A stretch of 14,260 nucleotides of DNA from contig DAOTZS010000027.1 in the NCBI GenBank assembly GCA_034434335.1, positions 1-14,260 of the forward strand. The letters are read 5' to 3'. Position 1 is the first letter of the stretch. Each line of letters begins with the position of its first letter. Both the position numbers and the translations under genes were made by a program. The DNA is from DAOTZS01 sp034434335. GTDB taxonomy: Bacteria; Chloroflexota; Anaerolineae; CG2-30-64-16. Shown piece after piece: positions 4,966 to 13,020 of the stretch. Under the pieces are notes generated by a model. The model saw nothing but the letters and a program-made list of their open reading frames with translations, searched no databases and had not been told where the DNA came from.

Positions 4966-7071
4966 TCAGTCCTCGGCCGTGCCACCACCAGGGGACGATT
5001 GGAGCTGCGCCGCCAGGGCTGCGGGCTCAGTGACGGGAAGCCGACACGTGTAGTTCCGGCACACATAGGCTGTGGCGCGGCCATTTACCAGTCCCCGGCC
5101 GGCTAGGAGGGGGATGCGGGCCTGAGCGGCCTGGTCGTCAGGGGCACAGGAGACCAGCACGCTATTGGGCAGGTAGTGGCGCCTTACCTCCGCCAGCAAA
5201 CCGCGCGTGTCCGTAGCCTCAGGATGCCCGATGATGGCCACCTCTAGCCCGGGGTTGAGGTAGCGATCAAGCGCGCACAGCAAGCGGCCGAAGGCGGCCG
5301 GCTGGGCTGCCATCCCCTCTGCCATGAGTTCTAACGGCTCACGCGCGTATTCCACGTAGTCAGGACGCCCCAACAGGGTGGCCAGATGCAGGAACAGGTC
5401 GGCGGCCAGGGAGTTGCCTGCCGGCACGGCGTTGTCAATGAAATCCTTGCGCCGGACGACCAGGCGTTCATGGTCGGCGCTGGTCTGGAAGAAGCCGCCG
5501 GCGTCGGGATCGTGGAAGTAAGCGGTGATGGTGTGGGCCAGGGCATCTGCTGTTTCCAGCCAGCGCAGGTCGAAGGTGGCCTGGTACAGCTCTACCAACG
5601 CCAATCCCACCGCGGCGTGATCCTCCAAATACCCTCTTAGCTGGGCCCGGCCGGCTGTCCAGGAGCGATACAGGCGCAGAGCCCCGTCGGTGGAGCCTGC
5701 CATCCGGGTCAGGACGAAATCGGCGGCCTTTGCGGCGGCCCGCAGGTAATCTTCCCGGCCCAGCACGGCCCCGGCTTCCGCCAGGGCCTGGATCATCAGC
5801 CCATTCCATTCGGCCAGCACCTTTTCGTCCCGACCGGGAGGCACCCGCCGGGCCCGGGCAGCATAGAGCACCCGCCGGCCCCTCTCCACTGCGGCAGCCA
5901 ACCGCTCGGCTGAAACCCCAAGGTCTGCGGCCAGGGCTGGAAGCTCCCGCGCCACGTGCAGGATAGTGGCACCTGTACCCCCTTCCCGGAAGTTGCCCTG
6001 TGGGGTGACCCCGAAGTAGGCGCACAACAGCCGGCCATCCTCCTTCCCCAACAGTTCCAGCACTTCCTCCGGCCGCCACAAGAAAAACTTGCCTTCTACC
6101 CCTTCGCTATCGGCATCCTGAGAGCTGTAGAAGGCACCCTCGGGCGAAGTCATCTCGCGCAAGACATAATCCAGCGTCTCCTCAGCTACGGTGCGGTATA
6201 GAGCCTCACCCGTCACCTGCCAGGCATGGAGATAAGTGCGGGCCAGTTGCGCGTTATCGTAGAGCATCTTCTCAAAGTGGGGCACCAACCAGCGGGCATC
6301 TGTGCTGTAGCGATGGAAGCCACCCCCGAGCTGATCGTAGATGCCGCCCCGTGCCATCCTGGTCAGGGTGAAGGTCAGGGCGTGCAGGGCTTGTTTCTCT
6401 CCTGTGCGCAGGTGGTGATGGAGAAGGAAGTCCAGGTTCATGGGCTGGGGGAACTTGGGCGCGTCGCCAAATCCACCCTCCTGCGGATCGAAACTGCTCA
6501 GCAGGGCCCGGGCTGCCCGGTCCAGCAGCGCATTATCGAGCACCGTGCCCGCCGGGCGGATCAGCGCGCTGCGCTGGAGGGCTTCGGCCAGGCGTGCGCC
6601 GGCAGCTTCCAGCTCGTGACGGCGCTCCCGCCAGGCTTCGGCTACGGCCAGTAGAACCTGTCGGAAGCCTGGCATACCGTAACGCGGGGTGGCAGGGAAG
6701 TAAGTTCCGCCGTAAAAGGGCCGGCCGTCGGGGGTCAGAAACACGGTCATAGGCCAGCCACCCCGGCCGGTGAGGGCCTGTACTGCCTCCATGTAGATGG
6801 CATCAATGTCGGGACGCTCTTCGCGGTCCACCTTGATGTTGATGAAATGTTCGTTCATCACGGCAGCCGTTTCCGGGTCCTCGAAGGACTCGTGGGCCAT
6901 CACATGGCACCAGTGGCAGGCGGAATAGCCCACGCTGAGCAGGATGGGCTTATCCTCGGCCTGGGCGCGGGCCAGGGCCTCCGGACCCCAGGGATACCAG
7001 TCCACGGGGTTGTAGGCGTGTTGCAGCAGGTAGGGGCTGGTCTCGTGGATCAGGCGGTTGGGTTGGGGCAT
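4966..7071 (-). CDS. yyaL: Thioredoxin-domain protein of the YyaL/SPATA20 (DUF255) family
   Basis: The 701-aa product has normal family length. The N-terminus (about 1-165) is the DUF255 thioredoxin-like domain, with NRLIHETSPYLLQHA at the start, YSACHWCHVMAHESF (C52-H-W-C55 as the redox site), then KVDREERPDID and GGWPMTVFLTPDG. The rest is an alpha/alpha-barrel-like region similar to glycoside-processing folds (FLWRPEEV, DEKVLAEWNGLMI, DFIDNAVPAGNS). The biochemical role of the family is not settled; no signal peptide is seen, so it should be cytoplasmic. The start at 7071 has GAGGA just upstream. It lies 34 nt after the DUF3090 gene and is probably last in an rfbC-DUF3090-yyaL operon. Confidence 0.93.
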   Translation of the reverse strand: MPQPNRLIHETSPYLLQHAYNPVDWYPWGPEALARAQAEDKPILLSVGYSACHWCHVMAHESFEDPETAAVMNEHFINIKVDREERPDIDAIYMEAVQALTGRGGWPMTVFLTPDGRPFYGGTYFPATPRYGMPGFRQVLLAVAEAWRERRHELEAAGARLAEALQRSALIRPAGTVLDNALLDRAARALLSSFDPQEGGFGDAPKFPQPMNLDFLLHHHLRTGEKQALHALTFTLTRMARGGIYDQLGGGFHRYSTDARWLVPHFEKMLYDNAQLARTYLHAWQVTGEALYRTVAEETLDYVLREMTSPEGAFYSSQDADSEGVEGKFFLWRPEEVLELLGKEDGRLLCAYFGVTPQGNFREGGTGATILHVARELPALAADLGVSAERLAAAVERGRRVLYAARARRVPPGRDEKVLAEWNGLMIQALAEAGAVLGREDYLRAAAKAADFVLTRMAGSTDGALRLYRSWTAGRAQLRGYLEDHAAVGLALVELYQATFDLRWLETADALAHTITAYFHDPDAGGFFQTSADHERLVVRRKDFIDNAVPAGNSLAADLFLHLATLLGRPDYVEYAREPLELMAEGMAAQPAAFGRLLCALDRYLNPGLEVAIIGHPEATDTRGLLAEVRRHYLPNSVLVSCAPDDQAAQARIPLLAGRGLVNGRATAYVCRNYTCRLPVTEPAALAAQLQSSPGGGTAED

Positions 7072-7105
7072 AGAGTCCTCTCGTCAGTAATCCCTCCGCA
7101 GGCCG

Positions 7106-7615
7106 CTACTCCTCGTGGCCGTTGCGCCGGAAATAGGCCTCGGTCTGCAGGGCCACCAGGTCGGGAGGCCGGCCACGGCCGACCACATCGTGGGCATACT
7201 CGCTGAGCGCCTGCATCTGGGCGCGCGTGGCGAAGAGGCGCACCTCGCGTGGGTCTCGCTTCTCATCTTCTGCCAGGGCTTCCTGGGCCACCAGCAGGAT
7301 ACGGTCCCGATTGGCATCGTAGCCCAGGCCCATGGCACCCACCCGGAAAAGCGGGTCCACCGGCTCTTTGATCATCATGACGGCTTCGTCTATGACCAGG
7401 TCCTCGTGGCGGGCCAGGCCGAACTCCTTCTCCAGCTTCTCGACCATCTCATCAATGGCATCGGCCAGCGCCAGCACCTGTTCCTTCTCACAGAGCAGCG
7501 TAATGCGTTCCAGCCCGCGCTCAGCCTGGATGAAGAAAGTGCGGTGGCCGGGCTCGCCGATGGCGCCCGCCGTAATGTGGGTAACGGGGTCGAACTCAAC
7601 AACAGGATGTGCCAT
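7106..7615 (-). CDS. DUF3090 (TIGR03847) family protein, function unknown
   Basis: The 169-aa acidic soluble protein matches DUF3090, a family of Actinobacteria and Chloroflexota with no proven function. Visible family traits are FDPVTHITAGAIGEPGHRTF near the N-terminus, the central LLCEKEQVLALADAIDEM helix, FRVGAMGLGYDANRDRILLV, and the C-terminal RATRAQM-like segment (LFATRAQMQALSEYA). In Actinobacteria it usually sits with a histidine-phosphatase-like gene and an SCO1664-type gene; neither is next to it here. GGAG is about 7 nt upstream of the start at 7615. It lies 58 nt after rfbC and 34 nt before the YyaL-type gene. The family call is good; function cannot be inferred. Confidence 0.88.
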   Translation of the reverse strand: MAHPVVEFDPVTHITAGAIGEPGHRTFFIQAERGLERITLLCEKEQVLALADAIDEMVEKLEKEFGLARHEDLVIDEAVMMIKEPVDPLFRVGAMGLGYDANRDRILLVAQEALAEDEKRDPREVRLFATRAQMQALSEYAHDVVGRGRPPDLVALQTEAYFRRNGHEE

Positions 7616-7673
7616 AAACTCACTCCAGGGTAGTGGTCCGCTGCCGGGCTCTCATACAGAGGGCCCAGGATGT

Positions 7674-8249
7674 TCAGCGGCCGGACGGCGTGTACACAAA
7701 TGGCTTATCCGCCAGGTAATCGGCCAGGGTGCCGGCGCGGCGATCGCGCTCGGAAAGCAGCGGCTCGTTCACAGGCCAGGCGATGTTGAGGGTGGGGTCG
7801 TTCCAGATGATGCCACGTTCGTGAGCAGGGCTATAGAACGCGCTGGCTTTATATAGCACTTCCGCCACCTCGCTGAGCACACAGAAGCCGTGGGCGAATC
7901 CGACCGGGATATAGAGCTGGCGAAAGTTCTCGGCGCTTAGCTCCACTCCCACCCACTGGCCGAAGGTGGGCGATCCAACCCGGATATCCACGGCCACATC
8001 CCAGATCGCACCGCGCACCACGCGCACCAGCTTGGCCTGGGCGGCCGGAGGTAGCTGGAAGTGAAGGCCGCGCAAGGTGCCACGCACCGAACGGGAGTGA
8101 TTATCCTGGACGAAGAGAGTATCAATGCCATGCTCTTGAAAGCGTGCCCAATTGTAGCTTTCGAAAAAGAAGCCGCGCGCATCGGTGAAGACGCGCGGTG
8201 TGATAATCAATACCCCAGGGAGCTTTGTGGTTTCGACCTGCATTTGCAT
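7674..8249 (-). CDS. rfbC: dTDP-4-dehydrorhamnose 3,5-epimerase (RmlC)
   Basis: The 191-aa cupin enzyme epimerises dTDP-4-keto-6-deoxyglucose at C3 and C5 on the way to dTDP-L-rhamnose, a cell-envelope sugar donor. Hallmarks are PRVFTDARGFFFESY, LRGLHFQ with catalytic H63, K73 in AKLVRVV, PVGFAHGF, VLYKASAFYSP with Y133 and Y139, and D169 in SERDRR, the usual His/Asp catalytic pair. Two starts are possible. ATG 8249 (MQMQV) has GCAGG upstream; ATG 8243 has GGGGA at better spacing and may be the real one. It stands alone here: rfbA, rfbB and rfbD are absent from the window. It is probably the first gene of the rfbC-DUF3090-yyaL transcript. Confidence 0.95.
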   Translation of the reverse strand: MQMQVETTKLPGVLIITPRVFTDARGFFFESYNWARFQEHGIDTLFVQDNHSRSVRGTLRGLHFQLPPAAQAKLVRVVRGAIWDVAVDIRVGSPTFGQWVGVELSAENFRQLYIPVGFAHGFCVLSEVAEVLYKASAFYSPAHERGIIWNDPTLNIAWPVNEPLLSERDRRAGTLADYLADKPFVYTPSGR

Positions 8250-8352
8250 CCCCAGCCTGCAGCGAGAGTTCGGCAGCTTCGCTGTCCGGCCAGAAAAACG
8301 TGTGCATGTGCAGTGGCAACTGCGTACATTGCCCGCCCAAAATGCCTAAGGT

Positions 8353-8371
8353 AGAGGTTCGTCGAACCTCT
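8353..8371. repeat. Perfect 19-bp palindrome
   Basis: AGAGGTTCG-T-CGAACCTCT has two 9-bp arms around one central base. It lies about 105 bp upstream of the rfbC start. It could be an operator for a dimeric repressor or the stem of a hairpin; there is no T-run for a terminator. Confidence 0.6.
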
Positions 8372-8391
8372 TCGCACTCGCGTTGCGCTGG

Positions 8392-8457
<66 letters not shown>

Positions 8458-8482
8458 GTATTGGACCGCATAATGAAAACAC

Positions 8483-8689
8483 CTACACCCGAAACCTGGG
8501 CTTATACTTTACCCCAGGAAGCGACACAACGCTATACCACGCCTGCTCAAGATCACTGACTGTCTTAACTAACTCTTGGGCTGTGCTGCCTGGATATGCC
8601 AGAATGTGGTTTATCTGTTGAAGTAACCTGATGGCAGATTTGGAAACCTGGCAGCCGTATCCAAAACTCTCTTTCCTGTGTTTGCATTG
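8483..8689 (-). pseudogene. Degenerate open frame, possible C-terminal gene remnant
   Basis: A 68-codon frame on the - strand, with no ATG, ends at a TAG (8483-8485). It includes SAIRLLQQINHILAYPGS and then DLEQAWYSVVSLPG and KYKPRFRV. The translation has the mix of hydrophobic and charged residues of a real protein tail, and the DNA is AT-richer than its surroundings. I do not recognise a family. Lack of a start suggests the remains of a deleted gene; chance is also possible. Confidence 0.22.
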
Positions 8690-8780
8690 CTATCTAGAAG
8701 GGATGCGGCCCAACTACAGTTTAGCACGCATAAAGAGCGAGAACAAACTCCAGGTTGATCTCTTGCCCTGCCGTCAGCCT

Positions 8781-8897
8781 GTGCCCCGCAGGGGTACTCG
8801 TGCCCCGCAGGGGTACTCGTGCCCCGCAGAGGGTACTCGTGCCCCGCAGGGGGTACTCGTGCCCCGCAGGGGGTACTTGTGCCGCTACGGGGTAACT
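8781..8897. repeat. Tandem array of 19-20-bp hairpin units
   Basis: Five consecutive units start at 8781, 8800, 8819, 8839 and 8859, with consensus GTGCCCCGCAGGGGTACTC (some with one extra G). A sixth degenerate unit follows at 8879-8897. Each unit is a near-palindrome (GTGCCCC-GCA-GGGGTAC) able to form its own hairpin. There are no spacers, so it is not CRISPR. The last unit overlaps the 3-prime end of the nuclease/TPR gene and supplies its final codons and stop. In that gene's mRNA the array would be a row of 3-prime hairpins. Confidence 0.88.
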
Positions 8898-10213
8898 GTG
8901 CCTCCAGGGGGCAATTTGCGGGCCAGGCGCGCCAGGCGATGCTGCAATTCGGCCTGGGCTGCGCTGCGCGCGGGCCCTGGCGGCCAACCCTCTACCATCT
9001 TCCATGCCCGCGCCGCCCAGCCGTGGGCGGCAGCCAGGTCTCCCGTCTGCCACTCGTGATACTTGGCGAGCTCCACATAAGGGGTCAGCCCGGGGTCAGG
9101 GGTGCTGCGGATCAACTCCTCCCACACCTCGGCTGCTGCTTCCAGCCGGCCCAGGCGCTTGAGCAGATGTCCCAGGTGACTGAGGACCCGCACCCGGTCG
9201 GCCCCGCCGAGCTCGCCCGCCAGCGCAGCTCGACATGCCTCTACCCCCGCCTCGGCCCACCCCAGCGCCTCATAGCAGCGCGCCAGGCTGAGGCACTCAA
9301 GGGGATGAGAGCGCCCTATTTCTGCCTTCAGGTTGGGGAGGCGGAAGAGGCGAGCCATGCGGGCCGCCAGCAGCGGCATGGCACAGACATCGGCCAGGTT
9401 ATGATAGAAGACGCGCACCAACAGATCGCTGACCAGGCCGGTGCGGCAGTAGTCCCGGTACACCTCGGGGATGAGCCAGCTTGGCACATCCTCGGCGCTG
9501 CGTTGCAGGCCCAGCACCTGCTGTTCCAGGCTCGCCAGCCGACATGAAGCCAGCCTGACACGCCAGATACGCCGCGCGGGTGGCAGCAGGTCCAGGTGGG
9601 GCGCACCGGCCAGCGGCATCGGCATACACGCCAGGGTAAAGCGGTTCTGGAGCAGGGGCAGGTCGAACGCCCGGCCGTTGAAGGTCACCAGCCCGGTACA
9701 GGGCCCCAGTGCCTCCTCCACCAGATGCAGTTGGCCGCGCTCTTCTGCCGGGTTGCGCATGAAGAACTGACGGACCACGAACGCCGGGCCGGAAACCAGC
9801 TCTTCGGCTCCGCACCCTGCACGCGCATCGCGAAGCTCGTACGTGCCGATGCCAATCATGAAGGTATAAGTGCTGGTATCGGTGGCCAGGCTGGTGGTCT
9901 CCGTGTCTATGAACGCGGCACGGGCCGGCTCCAGCGCCTTCAGCGCCGGGTCCTGGGCCAGCGCGGCCAGCACATCCGGCTCGACAGTGAGCAGTTCCGC
10001 CAGGTCGGGCCGTTCGGCCAGGGGAAAGCGGACTGTGCGCACCCAGGCCGGTCCGAAGGGGGTCTCCACTGCCTGGCCAGGCAAAGGAGTGCGTTCGGCC
10101 GGTGGCACGACAGGTGAGACACGTATCAGGCCACGTGCCCCACGCTGCAACCCAAGCTCACGCAACCGGGTCAGGCGTTCCAGGCGTTGCTGCAGAGCCT
10201 CTTTTCCTTCCAT
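8885..10213 (-). CDS. YprB-like RNase-H-fold exonuclease with TPR tail
   Basis: The 442-aa product has an N-terminal helix-rich lead (1-95) and a DEDD-type exonuclease domain (about 98-290). Its motifs are FIDTETTSLA (D103, E105), TFNGRAFDLPLL (D184) and YHNLADV (H271, D275), plus SWLIPEVYRDYCRTG typical of YprB. The C-terminus (about 300-430) is TPR-like helical repeats (ECLSLARCYEALGWAEAGV, then HLGHLLKRLGRLEAAAEVWE). B. subtilis YprB has the same domain order and a similar length and is encoded beside the helicase YprA; no helicase is in this window. Nuclease activity is inferred from the intact acidic residues. The SD at the start is weak and the upstream gene ends nine nt away, so translation is probably coupled. 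The stop lies inside the hairpin array. Confidence 0.88.
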   Translation of the reverse strand: MEGKEALQQRLERLTRLRELGLQRGARGLIRVSPVVPPAERTPLPGQAVETPFGPAWVRTVRFPLAERPDLAELLTVEPDVLAALAQDPALKALEPARAAFIDTETTSLATDTSTYTFMIGIGTYELRDARAGCGAEELVSGPAFVVRQFFMRNPAEERGQLHLVEEALGPCTGLVTFNGRAFDLPLLQNRFTLACMPMPLAGAPHLDLLPPARRIWRVRLASCRLASLEQQVLGLQRSAEDVPSWLIPEVYRDYCRTGLVSDLLVRVFYHNLADVCAMPLLAARMARLFRLPNLKAEIGRSHPLECLSLARCYEALGWAEAGVEACRAALAGELGGADRVRVLSHLGHLLKRLGRLEAAAEVWEELIRSTPDPGLTPYVELAKYHEWQTGDLAAAHGWAARAWKMVEGWPPGPARSAAQAELQHRLARLARKLPPGGTVTP

Positions 10214-10222
10214 ACCGCAATG

Positions 10223-11269
10223 CTAAGAGGAACGCTGCTCAGAAAGCCCGGAATGCTCAGCCGCTGCTCCAGTCCATGCCGGCCCCCCATCCAGGTTCGC
10301 GCCATACGTCAAGGCGTACACTTCCTTCCCCTCCGCGTCCATCCGATAAATGGCCCACAGGCCGCGGACCCTGTCCGAGCTGAACAGCAGCATCTTCGGC
10401 CCGGCCCAGCGCGGGTCCCGGTTCCCCACCCGCACATCATCCGAAATCGGCACCGGGTCCCCTCCTTCGACCGATACCGACCATAGCCCCAACGGCCCCA
10501 GGCGGTTGCTCACGAACACGATCTGCTGGCCATCGGGCGACCAATCAGGCCGGGTATCGAGCCAGTCCCCGCTTGTAAGTTGCCGCAGGCCACTGCCGTC
10601 TGCGTTCATGATGTACAGGTTTGAGGCCCCCCCGCGGTTAGAGCTGAACACCAGTTGCCTGCCATCAGGGGACCAGGCCGGCGTCATGTCGTCCGCGGGG
10701 TGCTGGGTGAGGTTTACCACCTGTGTGCCGGCCAGGTCTGTAACGTACACCTCGAAATTGCCATCGCGATTGGTGTAGAAAACGATGACCTGGCCGTCGG
10801 GCGACCAGCGGGGCGAGAGGTGATCAGCAGCCACAAACGGCAGCAGGGGGCGCTGCTCGCTGCCATCGGCATTCATCAGGTAGAGCTGGACATCCAGCGG
10901 GTCCGCGCGGCCGCTGACAAAGGCGATCTGCCGGCCGTCGGGGGACCAGTCCGGTTCGATGTCGCGTTCGGGGTCAGTGGTCAGTTGTCGCAGATCTGTG
11001 CCGTTATCGCGCATCACCCAGATGTCCAGGTTGCCACCCCGGTCGGAATGGAAAGCCACCAGGCCCCTGGGCTCCAGGCTCAGGGGGGTGGGCGAGGTGG
11101 CTGGCAAGGGGGAGGTAAAGAGCTCAGGAGAAAGGAAGGGGGTGGGGGTCGGCACCTCTCTCCCCTCCCGAGACAGGATTACGGCTACCACGGCTGCCAC
11201 GATGAGAATCACGACGAGAGCGGCGATCAATATCGGACGCCGCGGCCTGCTTAGCTCAACTGGGGACAT
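10223..11269 (-). CDS. Membrane-anchored PD40 (TolB-like) beta-propeller protein
   Basis: The 348-aa product has RPRR followed by one membrane helix (about 11-33), so the N-terminus is inside and the rest outside. A Pro/Thr/Ser-rich linker (about 40-65) leads into a propeller of about six blades. Four blades carry WSPDG with following strands such as RQIAFVS and RQLVFSSNR; between them are LYLMNADGS-type turns. Two further blades are divergent (LVAFHSDRGGN and MLLFSSDRVRG). Such propellers bind proteins or sugars; no catalytic residues are evident. I chose ATG 11269 because GGGAGG sits 6 nt upstream; an in-frame GTG at 11281 lies in that SD region. It is followed after nine nt by the YprB-like gene. 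Confidence 0.87.
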   Translation of the reverse strand: MSPVELSRPRRPILIAALVVILIVAAVVAVILSREGREVPTPTPFLSPELFTSPLPATSPTPLSLEPRGLVAFHSDRGGNLDIWVMRDNGTDLRQLTTDPERDIEPDWSPDGRQIAFVSGRADPLDVQLYLMNADGSEQRPLLPFVAADHLSPRWSPDGQVIVFYTNRDGNFEVYVTDLAGTQVVNLTQHPADDMTPAWSPDGRQLVFSSNRGGASNLYIMNADGSGLRQLTSGDWLDTRPDWSPDGQQIVFVSNRLGPLGLWSVSVEGGDPVPISDDVRVGNRDPRWAGPKMLLFSSDRVRGLWAIYRMDAEGKEVYALTYGANLDGGPAWTGAAAEHSGLSEQRSS

Positions 11270-11381
11270 ACGACCTCCCACGGCTTCCCGGCAATAGTCA
11301 TGTTTGAACTGCTCCAGCGATTCCGACAGCTATGCGGCCACGTTATGTGGGCTACCCTTTCCGGGCTGTGCGGTGGCTGCT

Positions 11382-11410
11382 ATTGTAAGTCAGAGGCAGA
11401 AAAAGGGCAA
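11382..11410 (-). promoter_or_regulatory. Possible promoter of the PD40 gene, -35 inside the terminator
   Basis: Read on the - strand, TTGCCC (complement of 11405-11410; 4 of 6 -35 bases) is followed 17 bp later by TACAAT (complement of 11382-11387; 5 of 6). Transcription would start near 11375, giving a leader of about 105 nt. The -35 hexamer lies in the 3-prime arm of the upstream gene's terminator stem. Confidence 0.35.
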
Positions 11411-11436
11411 GGCCCTGTCAACGACAGGGCCTTGCC
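11400..11436 (-). terminator. Rho-independent terminator of the secreted-protein gene
   Basis: There is a perfect 14-bp stem (11406-11419 with 11423-11436; arm GGCAAGGCCCTGTC) and a 3-nt loop. On the - strand it is followed by CTTTTT (complement of A-run 11400-11404). It lies 45 nt past the stop codon of the 11481-12947 gene, in the right orientation to end that transcript. Confidence 0.92.
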
Positions 11437-11480
11437 AGCTTGCGACCCGCTACTGAGTGCAAGCGAGGATAGCTCAGCGT

Positions 11481-12947
11481 TTACTGCTGGGCGTAGGCAT
11501 TGTAAGCATCGGTGTCCACAGCCGGCTCGATGATGTTAGACGAACCGAGCACCGGGATGTTGGAGGTGATGGAGACACCGCCGCGATAGTTGTCGCCCAG
11601 GGCAGCGAACAGGGCATTGGGGTCAGGCGTATTGGTGCCGGCCGCGTAGCGGGTGTTATAGCCATGGCTCGACTTGGCCGGGATGGAATCGGTGAAGCTA
11701 TAGAGCTCCGTGCCGTTGGTGGCATACCACTTGACGGTCACGTTAGCCGCCTGCGTCTCTGACGGGTTATAGACCAGCAGTGCCGTGAACTTGATCCAGT
11801 TGGACCCGCTTACCTGGCGGTAGACGGCCGGGAAGTAGAGGGCCATGCCGCCTGCCCCATCTCCCGAGTAGGTGGTGCCGGCCAGGAAGCCTTCCACGGT
11901 TTGGCCGTTGTAGACCCCTGCCAGGGGTTGGGTAGAAGTGATGCGCAGGGCACCATTGCGGTCGTCGCCCAGGGCTGCAAAGAGGGCAGCCGGATCGGGC
12001 GTGTCGGCGTTGTAGCGGGTGTTATAGCCATGAGATGCCAAGGGCGGGATGGTATCGGTGAAGGTGTGCAGCGTATTGCCGTCGCGGTCCATCCATGTCG
12101 CGGTCACGTTAGCAGTGCTGCTGCCCAGGTTCTGGATCACCGCACCACCAAACTGCTTCCAGGCCGAGCCAGCCACGCGGCGCTTGATGTCCGGGAAGTA
12201 GAGGCTGGTGTAACCGGTCGAGGCGCAGTTGTCAATGCTGCTGTAATCAGGCCAGTGCGTGGTTACCACGGCGGCGATCTTCTTACCGCCCTGGGCCACA
12301 ACCTTGACGCTGCCGATCCAGCCATCGCCGGGTGGGTTGACAATCGGCAGAGAGGGCACCTTGCCGCCCGGGGTGCTCAGGTCATAGGAGCGCTGAGCAC
12401 TCTGGGGGATGGTGTCGGTGATGGGGTTGCCTGAATAGCCGGTGCCATTGCGATCGTAGTAGTAGATCTCAATGGTGGCGGTGCCGGTGTCGGTGTTCTG
12501 GACGGTGAGCACGCTGTACTGCTTGCCGGGCCGCTGATACAGGGCCGCGCAATACATGGTAGTGGCCCCCGCTGGCACACCGGAGTAGGTGCCCGAGACC
12601 TTGCCATCAGCCGAGCTGCCGCCGGTCCAGGTCACCCGGGCCACGGAGGCGATCTCCGCCGTGGACGAGAGGACCATTGAACCCACCCAGCCTTCACCCA
12701 GGCCAGAGTCAGCGGCCAGGAAGTCCACCGTGCCCTTGCCAGGCACAGTCTTGGGGATGGTGCGCTCCACCGTGCCGGCCTGGTTGACATACTCGGCAGT
12801 AACCGTGGCCGAACTGGTGGTGGTGTTCATCACTGCCACATCGGCTGTGCCGGTGCCGGGGTTGAAATCCGGACCTGCAGCTACGACGGTGGTAGCCAAC
12901 AGAGCGGCCACCAAAACAAGACTTGCGAGTTTCAGACCAAACTTCAT
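11481..12947 (-). CDS. Secreted protein of four beta-rich repeat modules, function unknown
   Basis: The 488-aa product has a signal peptide (MKFGLKLASLVLVAALLATT, cleavage probably after VVA at about 23) and no C-terminal anchor, sorting motif or second membrane segment. The mature part holds four related modules, at about 36-107, 144-232, 267-349 and 388-473. Each begins VQN/VYN-like, has a TATW/TVKW-like strand and a T-D-T/S-I-P turn, and ends in a GSVKV/GGVSI-like strand, suggesting Ig-like beta sandwiches. Modules 3 and 4 share SHGYNTRY and TPDPxALFAALGD. Two Cys (133, 241) might form a disulfide. The start at 12947 has AAGGAGG at ideal spacing; the 48 in-frame residues upstream overlap the promoter. 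It has its own promoter and terminator, so is monocistronic. I do not recognise a named family; a surface, adhesion or matrix role is only a guess. Confidence 0.85.
   Translation of the reverse strand: MKFGLKLASLVLVAALLATTVVAAGPDFNPGTGTADVAVMNTTTSSATVTAEYVNQAGTVERTIPKTVPGKGTVDFLAADSGLGEGWVGSMVLSSTAEIASVARVTWTGGSSADGKVSGTYSGVPAGATTMYCAALYQRPGKQYSVLTVQNTDTGTATIEIYYYDRNGTGYSGNPITDTIPQSAQRSYDLSTPGGKVPSLPIVNPPGDGWIGSVKVVAQGGKKIAAVVTTHWPDYSSIDNCASTGYTSLYFPDIKRRVAGSAWKQFGGAVIQNLGSSTANVTATWMDRDGNTLHTFTDTIPPLASHGYNTRYNADTPDPAALFAALGDDRNGALRITSTQPLAGVYNGQTVEGFLAGTTYSGDGAGGMALYFPAVYRQVSGSNWIKFTALLVYNPSETQAANVTVKWYATNGTELYSFTDSIPAKSSHGYNTRYAAGTNTPDPNALFAALGDNYRGGVSITSNIPVLGSSNIIEPAVDTDAYNAYAQQ
11538..12206 (-). 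repeat. Tandem duplication of the last two modules of the secreted protein
   Basis: Residues 248-349 (nt 11901-12206) and 369-470 (nt 11538-11843) align along their length: LYFP..RR/RQV.GS.W at the start, then SHGYNTRY, TPDPxALFAALGD and I.S..P. DNA similarity persists too, for example GCGGGTGTTATAGCCATG near 11649 and again 366 bp later. This implies a fairly recent 122-codon duplication within the gene. Confidence 0.8.
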
Positions 12948-13020
12948 AAGGTTGCCTCCTTCTGGTAGTTGGTAGATAGACATTGGTAAGCAAATAGTTT
13001 TCTCTGCTTTGACCAGCTTC

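Noticed and set aside
5468..6079. 203-codon - strand frame within the YyaL-type gene
   Set aside because: It is an out-of-frame Arg/Gly-rich shadow on the same strand as an intact 701-residue gene.
8781..8897. CRISPR array
   Set aside because: Units are directly adjacent with no spacers, only 19-20 bp long, and no cas gene is near.
8631..9059. 142-codon + strand gene
   Set aside because: It runs through the hairpin array as low-complexity Arg/Pro/Gly repeats and overlaps the end of a well-supported gene on the other strand; no SD or family match.
11300..11533. 77-codon + strand frame over the terminator region
   Set aside because: It crosses a clear terminator and the end of the secreted-protein gene on the other strand; composition is Cys-rich and unlike a protein.
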